From contig CAKMMH010000030.1 of assembly GCA_927798255.1 (NCBI GenBank), positions 1 to 13,315 on the forward strand: 13,315 bases of DNA, given 5' to 3'. Below, one piece after another: positions 1 through 6,423 of the stretch. Source of the DNA: an uncultured bacterium (GTDB lineage Bacteria > Bdellovibrionota_C > UBA2361 > CAKMMH01). The notes beneath the pieces are model-generated. The model did no database searches, was not told the origin of the DNA, and saw only the letters and a list, made by a program, of their open reading frames with translations. Position 1 is the first letter of the stretch. Each line of letters opens with the position of its first letter. A program made the translations under genes and the position numbers.

Positions 1-84
1 ATAATTCTCTAAAATTTTTATTTTGTTATCTGTTACTATCTATTAACAACTTAATGCCAGTTCCTTATATTTGAAATCAGAAAA

Positions 85-98
85 GTTCCACGTGGAAC
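85..98. promoter_or_regulatory. parS: parS site 1 (ParB-binding palindrome)
   Basis: A perfect 14-bp palindrome, GTTCCACGTGGAAC, matches the core of the widely conserved chromosomal parS (TGTTNCACGTGNAACA form). The outer 16-mer has one mismatch: A instead of T at position 84, while A99 is kept. ParB encoded at 1133-2203 is the expected ligand. Its centre lies 110 bp from the centre of the second site. Identification rests on direct sequence match to a well-known motif. Confidence 0.9.
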
Positions 99-112
99 AT
101 TTAGTAGATATT

Positions 113-142
113 TTGATTGATTTTTTTTTAATTTCATATATT
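113..142 (+). promoter_or_regulatory. candidate promoter for parA-parB-bactofilin
   Basis: TTGATT at 113-118 and TATATT at 137-142 are separated by 18 bp. Transcription would start near 149 and the second parS would lie in the untranslated leader, so bound ParB could roadblock or autoregulate the operon. The surroundings are so A/T-rich that chance matches are likely; this is a weak call. Confidence 0.3.
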
Positions 143-185
143 ATTTTAATTAATTTAAAGTTAAAAGTTTTATATGAGTTTTAAA

Positions 186-217
186 TATAAAAATGTTCCA
201 CGTGGAACATTTTTATA
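186..217. promoter_or_regulatory. parS: parS site 2 embedded in a 32-bp perfect palindrome
   Basis: The full 16-bp parS TGTTCCACGTGGAACA occupies 194-209. Symmetry continues outward without a mismatch on both sides to 186 and 217, giving 16 bp per arm. The outer arms are A/T only. It sits 34 bp upstream of the parA start. Read as RNA, the right arm ends in a run of five U, so it also resembles a weak intrinsic terminator. ParB binding is expected from the motif; an RNA role is inference. Confidence 0.92.
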
Positions 218-251
218 ACATATTGTTATTATTAAATAAAAGTGTGCTTTT

Positions 252-1094
252 ATGAAAATGAAGAATATTATATCTGTATCAAATCAAAAAGGCGGTGTTG
301 GAAAAACAACAAGTGCTGTTAGTCTTGCATCAGAAATGGCAAAGATGGGGCGTTCAGTTTTACTTATAGATTTAGATCCTCAAGCAAGTGCAAGTAGCGG
401 GTTAGGTGTGAAACTACAATCAGAAGGTGAAGATTTATATGATGTTTTTTTTGGAAATATTTCTATAAGTAAAATAATAAAACAGTGTTTGGTAAATAAT
501 CTTGATGTTGTACCAGGTTCCAAGGATTTAGTTAGTTTGGAACTTGAAATAGGAAAAACTCAAGGACGTGAACTAATTTGACAAACACAACTTGCATTGT
601 TAAAAAAGCAATATGACTATATATATATAGATTGTCCTCCATCATCTGGGCTTCTTACATTAAATGCATTAGGCGCTTCTGATTATATATTAATTCCACT
701 TCAAGCAGAATATTATGCGCTTGAGGGAATTTCTGGATTAATGAATACTGTAAATTTCGTAAAACAAACTTTTAATCCAAAACTTGAACTTCTTGGCGTT
801 TTCTTAACAATGTATGATTATAGAACAAAACTTTCAGGTTTAGTTGAAGAGGAAGCAAGAAAATTTTTTAATGATTTAGTTTTTAAAACAATTATACCAA
901 GAAATATTAGACTTTCCGAATGCCCAAGTTATTCACAACCTATTTGTGTATACGATCCAAAATCAATTGGAGCCAAAGCGTATCATGAGCTAGCAACCGA
1001 AATTGATTTTAGGGCAATAAGAAGATTTAAAGATCATCAAGAGGCTTTAGATAAATTACAAGAAGAAAAATTAAATAAGGTGTCTAATAATTAA
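252..1094 (+). pseudogene. parA: ParA/Soj chromosome-partitioning ATPase, interrupted by an in-frame TGA
   Basis: ParA-type (MinD/Mrp superfamily) ATPase that acts with ParB-parS in chromosome segregation. The deviant Walker A, KGGVGKTT, is at residues 13-20 and Walker A' (LIDLDPQ) around 38-44. Walker B (IYIDCPP) is near 124-130, with Asp127. The tail contains VIPRN/ECPSYSQP-type motifs (here IIPRNIRLSECPSYSQP) normal for Soj. The whole frame is 280 codons, close to the family norm. Codon 110 is TGA (579-581). Both halves stay in the same frame and align to Soj-type proteins with no insertion or loss. The position is usually a hydrophobic residue, often Leu, so one T-to-G change in a TTA codon would explain it. 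A restart at TTG 597 has no ribosome-binding site and would lack Walker A. No clear Shine-Dalgarno precedes ATG 252; ATG 258 is an alternative start. It could be a pseudogene, a sequence error, or a gene expressed by UGA read-through. Confidence 0.88.
579..581 (+). other. in-frame TGA codon inside parA
   Basis: The codon follows GAA CTA ATT and precedes CAA ACA CAA in the parA frame. The next base is C; UGAC is known as a weak termination tetranucleotide in bacteria, and it also occurs in the prfB frameshift site. A +1 shift here would not restore ParA: the +1 frame reaches TAA within eight codons. Only in-frame decoding of UGA yields full ParA. Confidence 0.95.
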
Positions 1095-1132
1095 TAAAGG
1101 TTATTTTTATTTTTAATTGATTGGAGTTAAAA

Positions 1133-2203
1133 ATGACAGATAATAAAAAAGATAAACCAAGATTAGGGCGTGGATTAAGTGCATTAATATCAAATCCTAT
1201 AATAAACAATAATGAGAATATTGAGTCTGGAAATACGGCATTAAATGTTAATTCGATTTTTGCGAAGAATTTTGAGAAAGAAAAAGCAAGAGAGTTTGCT
1301 GATAAAACAAAAGGGGTTAAAAAAACTGTCGAGATAGATGAATTGCAAAAGTCAAATAGTGATTTACAATTTGATAAAAATAATATTGTGCAAGTATCAA
1401 TTGATAAAATTCATGCAAATGAAAAACAACCTAGAGAAGATTTTTTAGAAAAAAGTTTAAACGAATTATCAGTTTCAATTAGTAAGCATGGAGTATTGCA
1501 ACCGATTCTTGTTAGAAAAAAAGATGATAAATATGAAATTGTAGCTGGTGAAAGACGTTTTAGGGCAGCAAAACTTGCAGGCCTAAAAGAAGTGCCAGTT
1601 ATTTTTAAAGATCTAGAAGAAGATGATGCTTACGAAATAGCAGTTATTGAAAATATCCAAAGAGAAAATTTAAATCCTATTGAAGAAGCTAATGCTTATA
1701 AAAAATTAATGACGATTGGTAAAATTACACAAAATGAACTTGCTGAAAAAATTGGAAAAGATAGGGCTACAATTGCAAATTTAATTAGAGTTTTAGAGCT
1801 TCCAAGTGATGTTCAAGATTTAATCAAAACGAAAGAAATATCTCTTGGGCATGCTAAGGTATTATTATCTCTGAAGAAAATAGAGCCGCAAAAGTCATTT
1901 GCAAGAAAAATTGTAAGTGAGGGGTTATCTGTTAGGGAATTAGAAAGGTTAGTATCAGATGTTTGGATACTTGATGCTGGTAAGGCTCATAAAGATTTAG
2001 TAACAAGTGAAAGAAAAATACTAAATAATAAAAAAGAGTCAAAATTCTCTGATATAATTGATCTTTTAAGAGAAAAATTAGGAACGAGAGTTGATATTAA
2101 GCATCAAAAGAGTGGAAAAGGAAAAATTGAGATTGAATATTACTCTCTAGATGAATTAGATAGAGTAGTTCAAGAAATTACAAAAGATATTGTGAATATT
2201 TAA
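1133..2203 (+). CDS. parB: ParB/Spo0J chromosome-partitioning protein (CTP-dependent clamp)
   Basis: ParB binds parS, loads as a CTP-dependent sliding clamp and stimulates ParA. The protein has 356 residues. The N-terminal KPRLGRGLSALI (8-19) is the conserved ParA-interacting peptide. The ParB/Srx CTP-binding domain begins near 85 and carries GERR at 139-142. ENIQRENLNP (173-182) and a helix-turn-helix near 197-222 follow. The C-terminal dimerisation region includes GKGKIEIEYYSLDELDRVV. The ATG at 1133 is chosen because GGAG at 1123-1126 is correctly spaced; an in-frame TTG at 1121 would place that site inside the gene. Unusual is the linker of about 60 charged, Asn/Lys-rich residues between the N-terminal peptide and the CTP domain, which makes it longer than typical Spo0J (about 280-300). 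It follows parA by 38 bp and is probably co-transcribed. Confidence 0.96.
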   Translation: MTDNKKDKPRLGRGLSALISNPIINNNENIESGNTALNVNSIFAKNFEKEKAREFADKTKGVKKTVEIDELQKSNSDLQFDKNNIVQVSIDKIHANEKQPREDFLEKSLNELSVSISKHGVLQPILVRKKDDKYEIVAGERRFRAAKLAGLKEVPVIFKDLEEDDAYEIAVIENIQRENLNPIEEANAYKKLMTIGKITQNELAEKIGKDRATIANLIRVLELPSDVQDLIKTKEISLGHAKVLLSLKKIEPQKSFARKIVSEGLSVRELERLVSDVWILDAGKAHKDLVTSERKILNNKKESKFSDIIDLLREKLGTRVDIKHQKSGKGKIEIEYYSLDELDRVVQEITKDIVNI

Positions 2204-2219
2204 GAAGGATTAAAAAATT

Positions 2220-2612
2220 ATGGACGCAAACAGATTAGAAGCAATTCTTGGAGCAGATACAAAAATTTCAGGAAATTTATTTTTTAAAGGTCCTGCTGAA
2301 ATTAATTCACAAATTGATGGTGAAATCGTAGGGGAGTCTTTAATAACAATCGGCCAAACGGCAATTCTTAAAACAAATATAAAATCTAGTGAAGTTATTA
2401 TTTATGGTAATGTAACAGGTGATATTGTAGCTAAAGAAAAAGTTAGCTTAAAAAATACTTCAGTAGTAACAGGAAATATTCAAGCACCAATAATTTCAAT
2501 TGAAGATGGAGCAATTTTTAATGGTCAATGTATAATGAAACAAGATGTAGCATCAAGTTTCGTTAAAGTAGAAGATACTATAGAAGATGCTATAGAAGAT
2601 ATTGAAGAATAA
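2220..2612 (+). CDS. bactofilin (DUF583 polymer-forming cytoskeletal protein)
   Basis: A bactofilin of 130 residues. These form a right-handed beta-helix and polymerise without nucleotide into filaments that scaffold cell-shape, stalk or chromosome-segregation proteins. The repeating beta pattern runs from about residue 14 to 105, with typical phrases such as ISGNLFFKGPAEINSQIDGEI near the start and ISIEDGAIFNGQCIM near the end. The N terminus is short and the C terminus is an acidic tail (DTIEDAIEDIEE). GAAGGA at 2204-2209 is the ribosome-binding site. Only 16 bp separate it from parB, so it belongs to the par operon. In myxobacteria, bactofilins position ParB-parS complexes and PadC; a similar link here is inference from gene order. 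Confidence 0.92.
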   Translation: MDANRLEAILGADTKISGNLFFKGPAEINSQIDGEIVGESLITIGQTAILKTNIKSSEVIIYGNVTGDIVAKEKVSLKNTSVVTGNIQAPIISIEDGAIFNGQCIMKQDVASSFVKVEDTIEDAIEDIEE

Positions 2613-2644
2613 ATAAAAAACTTTATTTCATGTAAATATTCTAT

Positions 2645-2673
2645 TTAACATCAATGTACTATTATTGTATAAT
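2645..2673 (+). promoter_or_regulatory. sigma70-type promoter of tRNA-Ser
   Basis: TTAACA (five of six to the -35 consensus) at 2645-2650, exactly 17 bp, then a perfect TATAAT at 2668-2673. Transcription would begin near 2680, about 23 bases before the mature tRNA. Position, spacing and match make this one of the best promoters in the window. Confidence 0.75.
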
Positions 2674-2702
2674 TTTACTATGGTGTTTTCCATACTCCTT
2701 TT

Positions 2703-2790
2703 GGAGAGATGGCCGAGTGGTTGAAGGCGCTTGACTCGAAATCAAGTTTACGAAAGTTTCGTAACAGGGGTTCGAATCCCCTTTTCTCCG
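2703..2790 (+). tRNA. tRNA-Ser (anticodon CGA)
   Basis: An 88-base class II tRNA. The acceptor stem pairs GGAGAGA with TTTCTCC (one G-T pair) and G is the discriminator. The anticodon stem-loop is CTTGA-CTCGAAA-TCAAG, giving anticodon CGA for codon UCG. A long variable arm with inverted ACGAAA/TTTCGT follows, and the T loop is TTCGAAT. CCA is not encoded, so a CCA-adding enzyme is needed. The gene ends four bases from the stop codon of the converging - strand gene. Confidence 0.96.
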
Positions 2791-2796
2791 TTTTTT
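2791..2796 (+). terminator. T-run directly after tRNA-Ser
   Basis: Six consecutive T follow the discriminator base, and the tRNA acceptor/T-arm can act as the stem. The same bases hold the stop codon (TAA on the - strand, 2797-2795) of the converging AlgJ-like gene. A terminator role is plausible but not proven by sequence. Confidence 0.35.
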
Positions 2797-4102
2797 ATTG
2801 TTTATTTTCAAAAGGATTAAATTCGCTTTCTAAGATAGTATTAACGTTATTTTTTTTGCTTTGCTTTATTATTTTTTTCTTAATATCGTTTTGCCAAGTT
2901 TTTAATTCTTTTTCAGTTTTAAAAAGGTCCTTTTTTAATTTTATGATTGCATCAGTTAAGAAGCTATAACCAACTCCCCCAAGTCCTGAATAATTACTTT
3001 CAAGTATAATTACGTCATTTTTAAATACATCATTTTGCCAATTAATTTTTCTTTTGTCTAAAATATGGAATACACCATCATCTGTTCTTATTGATTTATA
3101 GTAAAAATATAATTTTGATTTTGCTATATTTCTTTTTTGTAAATGCTCTTGAACTGCAAAATTAAAACTAGTTCCAACAAACAGTAATTTTAATGGTGCT
3201 TCATTATACAATTTTTTTGCTTCAGGGACATAATGCCCCGGGTGAAGTAATCTATTTGGAAATAGTAAATTTGAAACATTTAATAAATCTGTATCTTCAC
3301 TTTTAGGAGGATAAATTTCTTTTACAGGGAAACATGGAAAATTATTAATATCTTTTTTAGGGAACGCTTCTTTTATAGTATTTAATAAATTATTTGTTCC
3401 TAAACATGAACCAACTTCATTTAAATGTGACCCCGTCGGTTCAAAAAATTTAAAATCTACCTTATTTTTCATTTTCATTAAATACTCATAATTATCAACA
3501 AATGGAATATTTAATTTTTCAATATATCTTTTCATTATTTCATAACTGTTTTCTCTTTGAAATCTAGTCGGGTCTTTAAATTTATTCGGAATATTTCTTG
3601 AATACATAGCCGTATTGTTTGGGTTTACTACAACTAAAAGCTTCACTCCTTTTTTTTCAAGCAGATTTTCAAGTTTTTTAAGTTTGTTTGCTTTCTTAAT
3701 AAGTAAAAAATCATCCGGAGTAAATTGTCTATTAAATGAATTAAAATACATAGGTTGAATTAAAGAGCCATCTTTCCCCACAATCGCTTCTGGCCCATAG
3801 CTAAAAGTTATTTGGTTAAAAAGTCTATAGCTTAATTCATTATTGATTTTTACAAGATATCCCCAAAGAGCATTTGCTCTCATAAAATAATTATCAAAAC
3901 TTTTTTGAAAATCATTACTATATAAATTTTCATAAGTTAATTTTTTATATGGTTTAACATCGGCAATACCGTTGAGTTTAGTTTTAGGGATAATCTTAAA
4001 TTTTAGTACGAATAAAGGAATAAACAAAAACACTAAAAGTGTTATTAGCAAAATAAAGTTTAATTTGTTATTTAATATACTATTTTTACTTTTTACATTC
4101 AT
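2795..4102 (-). CDS. AlgJ/AlgX-like SGNH-type O-acetyltransferase, membrane-anchored
   Basis: 435 residues with one N-terminal membrane segment (about 13-35) and a periplasmic remainder. The first part (DFQKSFDNYFMRANALWGYLV, SYRLFNQ) is typical of the AlgX/AlgJ SGNH hydrolase-like family, which transfers acetyl groups to polysaccharides. The expected Ser motif is GTSF at 310-313 (Ser312). His226 lies in PTGSHLNEVG, where AlgX has DTHW: the catalytic Asp position is Gly224. VVVNPNNTAMY (157-167) fits the family's conserved Pro/Asn block. The ATG at 4102 is preceded by TAAGGA, which overlaps the stop codon of the MBOAT gene; the gap between the genes is 16 bp. With the MBOAT partner this is a standard two-gene acylation unit. 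Substrate is unknown. The Gly for Asp may define a subfamily or an altered activity. Confidence 0.82.
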   Translation of the reverse strand: MNVKSKNSILNNKLNFILLITLLVFLFIPLFVLKFKIIPKTKLNGIADVKPYKKLTYENLYSNDFQKSFDNYFMRANALWGYLVKINNELSYRLFNQITFSYGPEAIVGKDGSLIQPMYFNSFNRQFTPDDFLLIKKANKLKKLENLLEKKGVKLLVVVNPNNTAMYSRNIPNKFKDPTRFQRENSYEIMKRYIEKLNIPFVDNYEYLMKMKNKVDFKFFEPTGSHLNEVGSCLGTNNLLNTIKEAFPKKDINNFPCFPVKEIYPPKSEDTDLLNVSNLLFPNRLLHPGHYVPEAKKLYNEAPLKLLFVGTSFNFAVQEHLQKRNIAKSKLYFYYKSIRTDDGVFHILDKRKINWQNDVFKNDVIILESNYSGLGGVGYSFLTDAIIKLKKDLFKTEKELKTWQNDIKKKIIKQSKKNNVNTILESEFNPFENKQ

Positions 4103-4118
4103 GATAAATTTTTATTCC

Positions 4119-5597
4119 TTAAAATTGAAAATAAATAAATGGGCTAAATTTCGACGCGCTTAGTATTGCAGTACAAATAAACAGTGTAAGTAAGCAGTAA
4201 GTAAATTTTATAATAGGGTTATTTATAATAGATAATTTCTTTAATCTATTTATAATTCTTTCATTTTCTGTAAATAAAATATGATAAATAATAATTATAA
4301 TCGATATTAAAAGAATAAATTTTGCCTCACTATGAATAATTCTTCCTTGAAGTGGATATATTTGAGGCACAGAATATTTTGAAACATTAAACATATATCC
4401 TAAATATTTAAAAACTTCATGCATACTTTTACTTTTAAATATCACCCAACTTATTTGCATAAAAAATAATGTTAAGAACGTATTAAACATTTTTCCTAAA
4501 AAAGTTTTTCCTAAATTTTCAGATTTTTTATACCAACCAAGTTTATCAATTGTTAAAAATAAGCCGTGATATGCTCCCCAAAAAATATATGTCCAATTTG
4601 CCCCATGCCAAAAGCCTGAAACTAAAAACACAATCCACAAATTTATATAACTTCTTAATTTTGAAACTCTATTTCCACCAAGGGGAATATAAAGATAATC
4701 TTTCATAAATCTTTGAAGTGAAATATGCCATCTTCTCCAAAACTCTGTAAAAGTTTGCGAAGCAAAAAGTTTATTAAAATTTTCTAAGAAATTAAATCCA
4801 AAAATTTTTCCAAGTCCAATTGCCATATCAGAATAACCAGAGAAATCAAAGTACATTTGAAGTCCATAGCAAATAACACCAAGCCATGCATATCCCGTCG
4901 TTATAGAAGCTTCAGATAACCTATCAACATTATTAACGACATTTCCAAGAGTATCAGCAAGTAAAACTTTTTTAGATAGTCCCATGCAAAATCTTACTGC
5001 ACCGTTTAAAATGTTATTTAGTACGATTTTTCTATCATTTATTTGTTTTGCGATGTCCTTATATTTAACGATGGGACCTGCTATTAATTGTGGAAAAAGG
5101 GCAACATAAAGAAGATAATTAAAAAAATTGCTCGCAGGTTTTACTTCTTTTCTATAAACATCTATTAAATAACTTATTTTTTGAAAAGTTATAAAAGAAA
5201 TTCCAATAGGTAATACCACTTTATTCCAAGATGTTTTTGTAAAATCAATGGAAACTAAAAAACTATTTAATTCATGGATAAAAAAGTTGGAATATTTATA
5301 ATAACCAAGAAGTAGAATATTTAATATAATACCTGTGGTTAGCCAAAATTTATTTTTTGAAATTTTGAAATTTTTAAAATTAATGTACGTATTGGATTTG
5401 AAAATTATATTTGCAATAATAAAATCTATAAGTGAGCTTGCCAAAAAAATTGGAAAAAATTCAAAAGTCCCCCATGCATAAAAAAACAAACTTGAAATAA
5501 GTAGTGATAAGTTTTTAAGTTTTTTAGGAACAATAAAATAGAAGAAAATACAAAGAGGCAAAAAAAAGTATAAAAATAGAAAAGAACTAAATACCAT
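4119..5597 (-). CDS. MBOAT-family membrane O-acyltransferase (AlgI/PatA/DltB-like)
   Basis: 492 residues, strongly hydrophobic with about ten membrane segments, the usual size for AlgI. It starts MVFSSFLFLYFFLPL, like many AlgI proteins. Family marks in order: LPIGISFITFQ (129-139), FPQLIAGPI (168-176), YFDFSGYSDMAIGLG (249-263), TEFWRRWHISL (284-294), and SGFWHGANWTYIFWG (327-341) with the presumed catalytic His331. It should move acyl groups, normally acetyl, from a cytoplasmic donor across the inner membrane to a partner that modifies a glycan. The partner is the AlgJ-like gene immediately downstream. No good Shine-Dalgarno is visible before ATG 5597. It follows the lipoprotein gene by 88 bp and may have its own promoter. 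Confidence 0.93.
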   Translation of the reverse strand: MVFSSFLFLYFFLPLCIFFYFIVPKKLKNLSLLISSLFFYAWGTFEFFPIFLASSLIDFIIANIIFKSNTYINFKNFKISKNKFWLTTGIILNILLLGYYKYSNFFIHELNSFLVSIDFTKTSWNKVVLPIGISFITFQKISYLIDVYRKEVKPASNFFNYLLYVALFPQLIAGPIVKYKDIAKQINDRKIVLNNILNGAVRFCMGLSKKVLLADTLGNVVNNVDRLSEASITTGYAWLGVICYGLQMYFDFSGYSDMAIGLGKIFGFNFLENFNKLFASQTFTEFWRRWHISLQRFMKDYLYIPLGGNRVSKLRSYINLWIVFLVSGFWHGANWTYIFWGAYHGLFLTIDKLGWYKKSENLGKTFLGKMFNTFLTLFFMQISWVIFKSKSMHEVFKYLGYMFNVSKYSVPQIYPLQGRIIHSEAKFILLISIIIIIYHILFTENERIINRLKKLSIINNPIIKFTYCLLTLFICTAILSASKFSPFIYFQF

Positions 5598-5652
5598 AAA
5601 CTAATAAAACTAAATAATAATAAAAAACAAAAAAGATAACTAGTTTTTATGT

Positions 5653-5680
5653 AATATATTTATCTTTAATAATCTGTTAA
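5653..5680 (-). promoter_or_regulatory. candidate promoter for the MBOAT/AlgJ pair
   Basis: On the - strand, TTAACA (5680-5675) is followed after 16 bp by TATATT (5658-5653), in the gap between the lipoprotein stop and the MBOAT start. The A/T richness makes chance likely. Confidence 0.3.
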
Positions 5681-5685
5681 ATGAA

Positions 5686-6210
5686 TTACTCGATAATTAC
5701 ACCATCTTCCTCTTGATACATAAATTCATCATCGCAGCTATAATTTACGTGTTTACCTGCGCTTGCTTCAATTTTTGCCATACGTGAATATGCATCTGTT
5801 ATAATATCAAAACGCATATTAAAATCTTTAGAACCAGAGTAATATTTTAAATCGTCATCATTATCTAAAGAGTACCAAAGATAAGTTGTACCATCTTGAC
5901 AATTCATAATATAATCAGGTGATCTCCTATGGCCATCACCTTCGATGTATAGCTTTGAAGATCCATTCATATATCTAAGTTCTGGTGAAATTCTTATTAC
6001 AAGTTCTAAGTCTTCTGGATAGCCTAGCTCTATTTTTGTTTGAAAATAAGTATCTACTGGAATAATATCGCCGATGTTGGCTTTTACTGCGTTAATTTTT
6101 ATACTTTTAACATCTCTTGAGCCATCACTCCAGATATCGTTATCATCACCGCATGAAATGAAAGATAGTATGCAAACAAATAGCAATAATAAAGCTGATT
6201 TTAAGTTCAT
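5686..6210 (-). CDS. lipoprotein of unknown function
   Basis: 174 residues. MNLKSALLLLFVCILSFIS followed by Cys20 is a lipoprotein signal peptide, and Gly at +2 suggests the outer membrane. The mature part is mostly beta-like. It contains a phrase LVIRISPELRYMNGSSKLY (70-88) recalling the Ig-like DUF11-type repeats of surface proteins (where one sees 'LPAGLTYVSGS'). Cys104 and Cys159 could form a disulfide. The C terminus is acidic. AGAGAGAA upstream of ATG 6210 is a weak ribosome-binding site. It lies on the same strand as the acylation pair and just upstream of it. A shared surface role is only inferred. I do not recognise a named family. Confidence 0.75.
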   Translation of the reverse strand: MNLKSALLLLFVCILSFISCGDDNDIWSDGSRDVKSIKINAVKANIGDIIPVDTYFQTKIELGYPEDLELVIRISPELRYMNGSSKLYIEGDGHRRSPDYIMNCQDGTTYLWYSLDNDDDLKYYSGSKDFNMRFDIITDAYSRMAKIEASAGKHVNYSCDDEFMYQEEDGVIIE

Positions 6211-6318
6211 AAAAAATTTCTCTCTGAAATAAAACTTTTTTACACAGAATATATATAATTTAATTTAACATTTTTTTTATTAAAATTCTATTATTTCAAA
6301 AGTGTAGTTGATTTGAAA

Positions 6319-6392
6319 CCTCGGGGTAGCTTACGCTTACTACGGGCTAGCACTGCATGTCACGCGTGCTATGGATTACCCTAACGGGTAAT
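6319..6392. repeat. GC-rich island of inverted repeats (possible dispersed palindromic element)
   Basis: A 74-base block with about 54% GC stands in flanks that are almost pure A/T. It holds ATTACCC/GGGTAAT (6375-6381 and 6386-6392, loop TAAC). It also holds TAGCAC/GTGCTA (6348-6353 and 6366-6371, 12-base loop) and an imperfect GTAG...CTAC pair (6326-6329, 6340-6343) around a repeated TTAC. It lies between the recombinase stop and the lipoprotein start, both on the - strand. No run of T follows on either strand, so a simple terminator is not supported. A REP- or MITE-like element is the best guess. Confidence 0.45.
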
Positions 6393-6423
6393 TTATAAAA
6401 TTATAATAATAATTTAATATATT

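Noticed and set aside
1..84. Tail of an upstream gene such as rsmG
   Set aside because: The only open + strand frame ends TGA near 72-74 and gives a short hydrophobic peptide without resemblance to RsmG; no frame is convincing on the - strand.
576..610. Programmed +1 frameshift at the prfB-like UUUGAC context in parA
   Set aside because: The +1 frame reaches TAA within eight codons and the downstream ParA half is in frame 0, so a shift would not make full ParA.
252..1094. Selenocysteine at the parA TGA
   Set aside because: ParA has no known Cys or Sec at this position and no stable hairpin is evident directly after the codon.
252..1094. Full genetic code 4 or 25 (UGA as Trp or Gly)
   Set aside because: All Trp codons in the other genes are TGG and no other gene here has an in-frame TGA, which would be unlikely in such an A/T-rich genome after full reassignment.
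2709..2969. 86-codon + strand frame over tRNA-Ser
   Set aside because: It runs through the tRNA and the antisense of the AlgJ-like gene; a shadow.
3972..4163. 63-codon + strand frame
   Set aside because: Antisense to the AlgJ-like signal-anchor region; hydrophobic shadow without a ribosome-binding site.
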